Shown here piece after piece: positions 62,958 through 64,000 of a DNA stretch of 64,000 nucleotides. Under the pieces are notes generated by a model that was given only the letters and a program-made list of their open reading frames with translations, was not told the origin of the DNA and made no database searches. This DNA comes from Pseudomonadales bacterium (GTDB lineage: Bacteria; Pseudomonadota; Gammaproteobacteria; Pseudomonadales; Ketobacteraceae). The DNA lies in the NCBI GenBank assembly GCA_002708905.1, contig PAPM01000035.1:248001-312000 (forward strand), in the 5' to 3' direction. The translations under genes were made by a program, and so were the position numbers. Positions within the stretch are counted from its first letter, which is position 1; each line of letters begins with the position of its first letter.

Positions 62958-64000
62958 ATGACAGACTGCCAGCGCTATTTCGGCGAAACCCAAAACATCG
63001 TGCGGGAAACGGTACGTAAATTCGTTGCTCAGGAGATTGCCCCGAACGTGAATGCATGGGAGGAGGCGGGTGAGTTGCCACGATCTTTGTACGAGAAAGC
63101 CGGGGCTGCGGGTATTCTGGGAATTGGGTATCCGGAGCAACTCGGTGGTTCAGGGTTTGATATGTTCACCAAAATCGCCGCCAGTGAAGAAATCATGGCG
63201 GCAGGCTCCGGTGGCGTCGCAGCCAGTTTGGGCTCCATTGATATCGGTCTGCCTCCTGTGGTGAATTGGGGCAGTGAAGAGCTGAAACAGCGTATATGTC
63301 CAGAGGTCATTGCCGGCAGGAAGATTCAGTGTCTGGCTATTACCGAGCCGGGGGGTGGTTCTGACGTCGCGAACCTGCGTACCCGCGCGGTCAGGGAGGG
63401 GGATCATTACGTCGTAAATGGCGCCAAAACCTTCATTACCAGTGGTGTGAACGCAGATTATTACACTGTGGCGGTCCGCACCGGAGCGGCAGGCTATGGT
63501 GGGATCAGTCTGTTGCTGGTGGAAAAGGGTATGCCTGGCTTCGGTGTGGGTAAGAAACTGAAGAAAATGGGGTGGTGGGCCAGCGACACTGCCGAACTGT
63601 TTTTCGAGGATTGTCGGGTGCCGGTCGCTAATCTGATCGGCCAGGAAAACGCCGGCTTCTACGCCATTATGACCAACTTCCAGATGGAGCGTCTGAATCT
63701 GGCGGTAATGGCAAACTGTACTTCCCGCATGGCCCTTGATGCCTGTCTGCAATACGTCAAAGAGCGGGAAGCCTTCGGCAAAACCTTATCCAAATTCCAG
63801 ACCCTGCGTCACAAGCTGGCGGATATGGCGACTCAAACCGAGGCGTCTACTGAATTTACCTATCGTATCGCCGCCCGCATCGCGGCGGGTGAAGAGGTGG
63901 TGAAAGAAGTTTCCATGGCCAAGAATTTTGCCACCAGTGTCAGTGACAAGGTGACCTACGATGCAGTGCAGATTTTCGGAGGTATGGGCTATATGCAGGA
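62958..64000 (+). CDS. Acyl-CoA dehydrogenase, C-terminus cut by window edge
   Basis: About 347 residues are visible, most of an expected 385. CLAITEPGGGSDVANLRT is the flavin/substrate region and TFITSGVNADYYTVAVRTG follows. The C-terminal helical domain begins at MERLNLAVMANCTSRMAL and continues to KEREAFGKTLSKFQTLRHKL; IFGGMGYMQ is at the cut. FAD enzymes of this family introduce the alpha-beta double bond in acyl-CoA and pass electrons to ETF, then to ETF-QO encoded at 44.6-46.2 kb. In Pseudomonas an acyl-CoA dehydrogenase also follows recR. A palindromic operator lies upstream. Confidence 0.93.
   Translation, partial: MTDCQRYFGETQNIVRETVRKFVAQEIAPNVNAWEEAGELPRSLYEKAGAAGILGIGYPEQLGGSGFDMFTKIAASEEIMAAGSGGVAASLGSIDIGLPPVVNWGSEELKQRICPEVIAGRKIQCLAITEPGGGSDVANLRTRAVREGDHYVVNGAKTFITSGVNADYYTVAVRTGAAGYGGISLLLVEKGMPGFGVGKKLKKMGWWASDTAELFFEDCRVPVANLIGQENAGFYAIMTNFQMERLNLAVMANCTSRMALDACLQYVKEREAFGKTLSKFQTLRHKLADMATQTEASTEFTYRIAARIAAGEEVVKEVSMAKNFATSVSDKVTYDAVQIFGGMGYMQ

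Overview
The window is a gene-dense chromosomal stretch of a Gram-negative gammaproteobacterium. Outer-membrane and cell-envelope genes (lipoprotein sorting, lipid A and Kdo synthesis, FadL-type porin), RNase E, 4.5S RNA and glnS all fit this. As I recall the Pseudomonas aeruginosa map, the gene order follows it closely in two blocks: lolC/lolD to tatD, and 4.5S RNA-dnaX-ybaB-recR-acyl-CoA dehydrogenase. A relative of Pseudomonadales/Oceanospirillales, perhaps an Alcanivorax- or Ketobacter-like marine lipid degrader, is my inference; no rRNA or search was available to confirm it.

Layout. Positions 1-2302 hold a cut-off PilZ protein and a divergent SDR/TetR pair with two palindromic operator candidates. 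Positions 2348-18267 are conserved envelope and housekeeping genes: a single Lol permease with LolD, DUF2062, ComEC, ExbB/ExbD, LpxK, KdsB, a low-molecular-weight phosphatase, MurB, RNase E with a 0.9 kb leader, RluC, a HAD phosphatase and SppA. A TetR gene sits between sppA and maf. Positions 19860-30141 are the fatty-acid/phospholipid cluster yceD-rpmF-plsX-fabD-fabG-acpP-fabF-pabC-mltG-tmk-holB-pilZ-tatD, followed by rmuC.

Positions 31.6-54.3 kb are more variable and accessory: a 1679-residue kinase/ATPase/GAF/diguanylate cyclase; a small periplasmic Cache-like protein; a 50-codon candidate gene; a permuted-papain-fold protein lacking its usual cysteine; a class V aminotransferase; a TetR; a DUF4823 lipoprotein; a hybrid histidine kinase; DUF1285; ETF-ubiquinone oxidoreductase; an S15-like hydrolase lipoprotein; and a FadL porin.

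Next is the most unusual unit (50.1-54.4 kb). It is a three-gene redox operon behind a sigma-54-like promoter with a candidate upstream palindrome. It encodes a NirB-type FAD/[2Fe-2S] protein fused to a five-helix membrane domain with two 14-spaced His pairs, a multihaem cytochrome with 10 CxxCH plus one CX4CH site, and a DUF3365 monohaem lipoprotein. Together they look like a path carrying electrons from cytoplasmic NAD(P)H across the inner membrane to periplasmic haems.

The last part (54.5-64 kb) is glnS, a second large hydrolase lipoprotein, a small exported protein, 4.5S RNA, dnaX, ybaB, recR, a ZIP-like transporter and a cut-off acyl-CoA dehydrogenase behind a 20-bp palindromic operator. 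FadL, two secreted hydrolases, ETF-QO and the acyl-CoA dehydrogenase together suggest a lipid- or hydrocarbon-using lifestyle. I saw no tRNA, rRNA, CRISPR array, insertion sequence or prophage.
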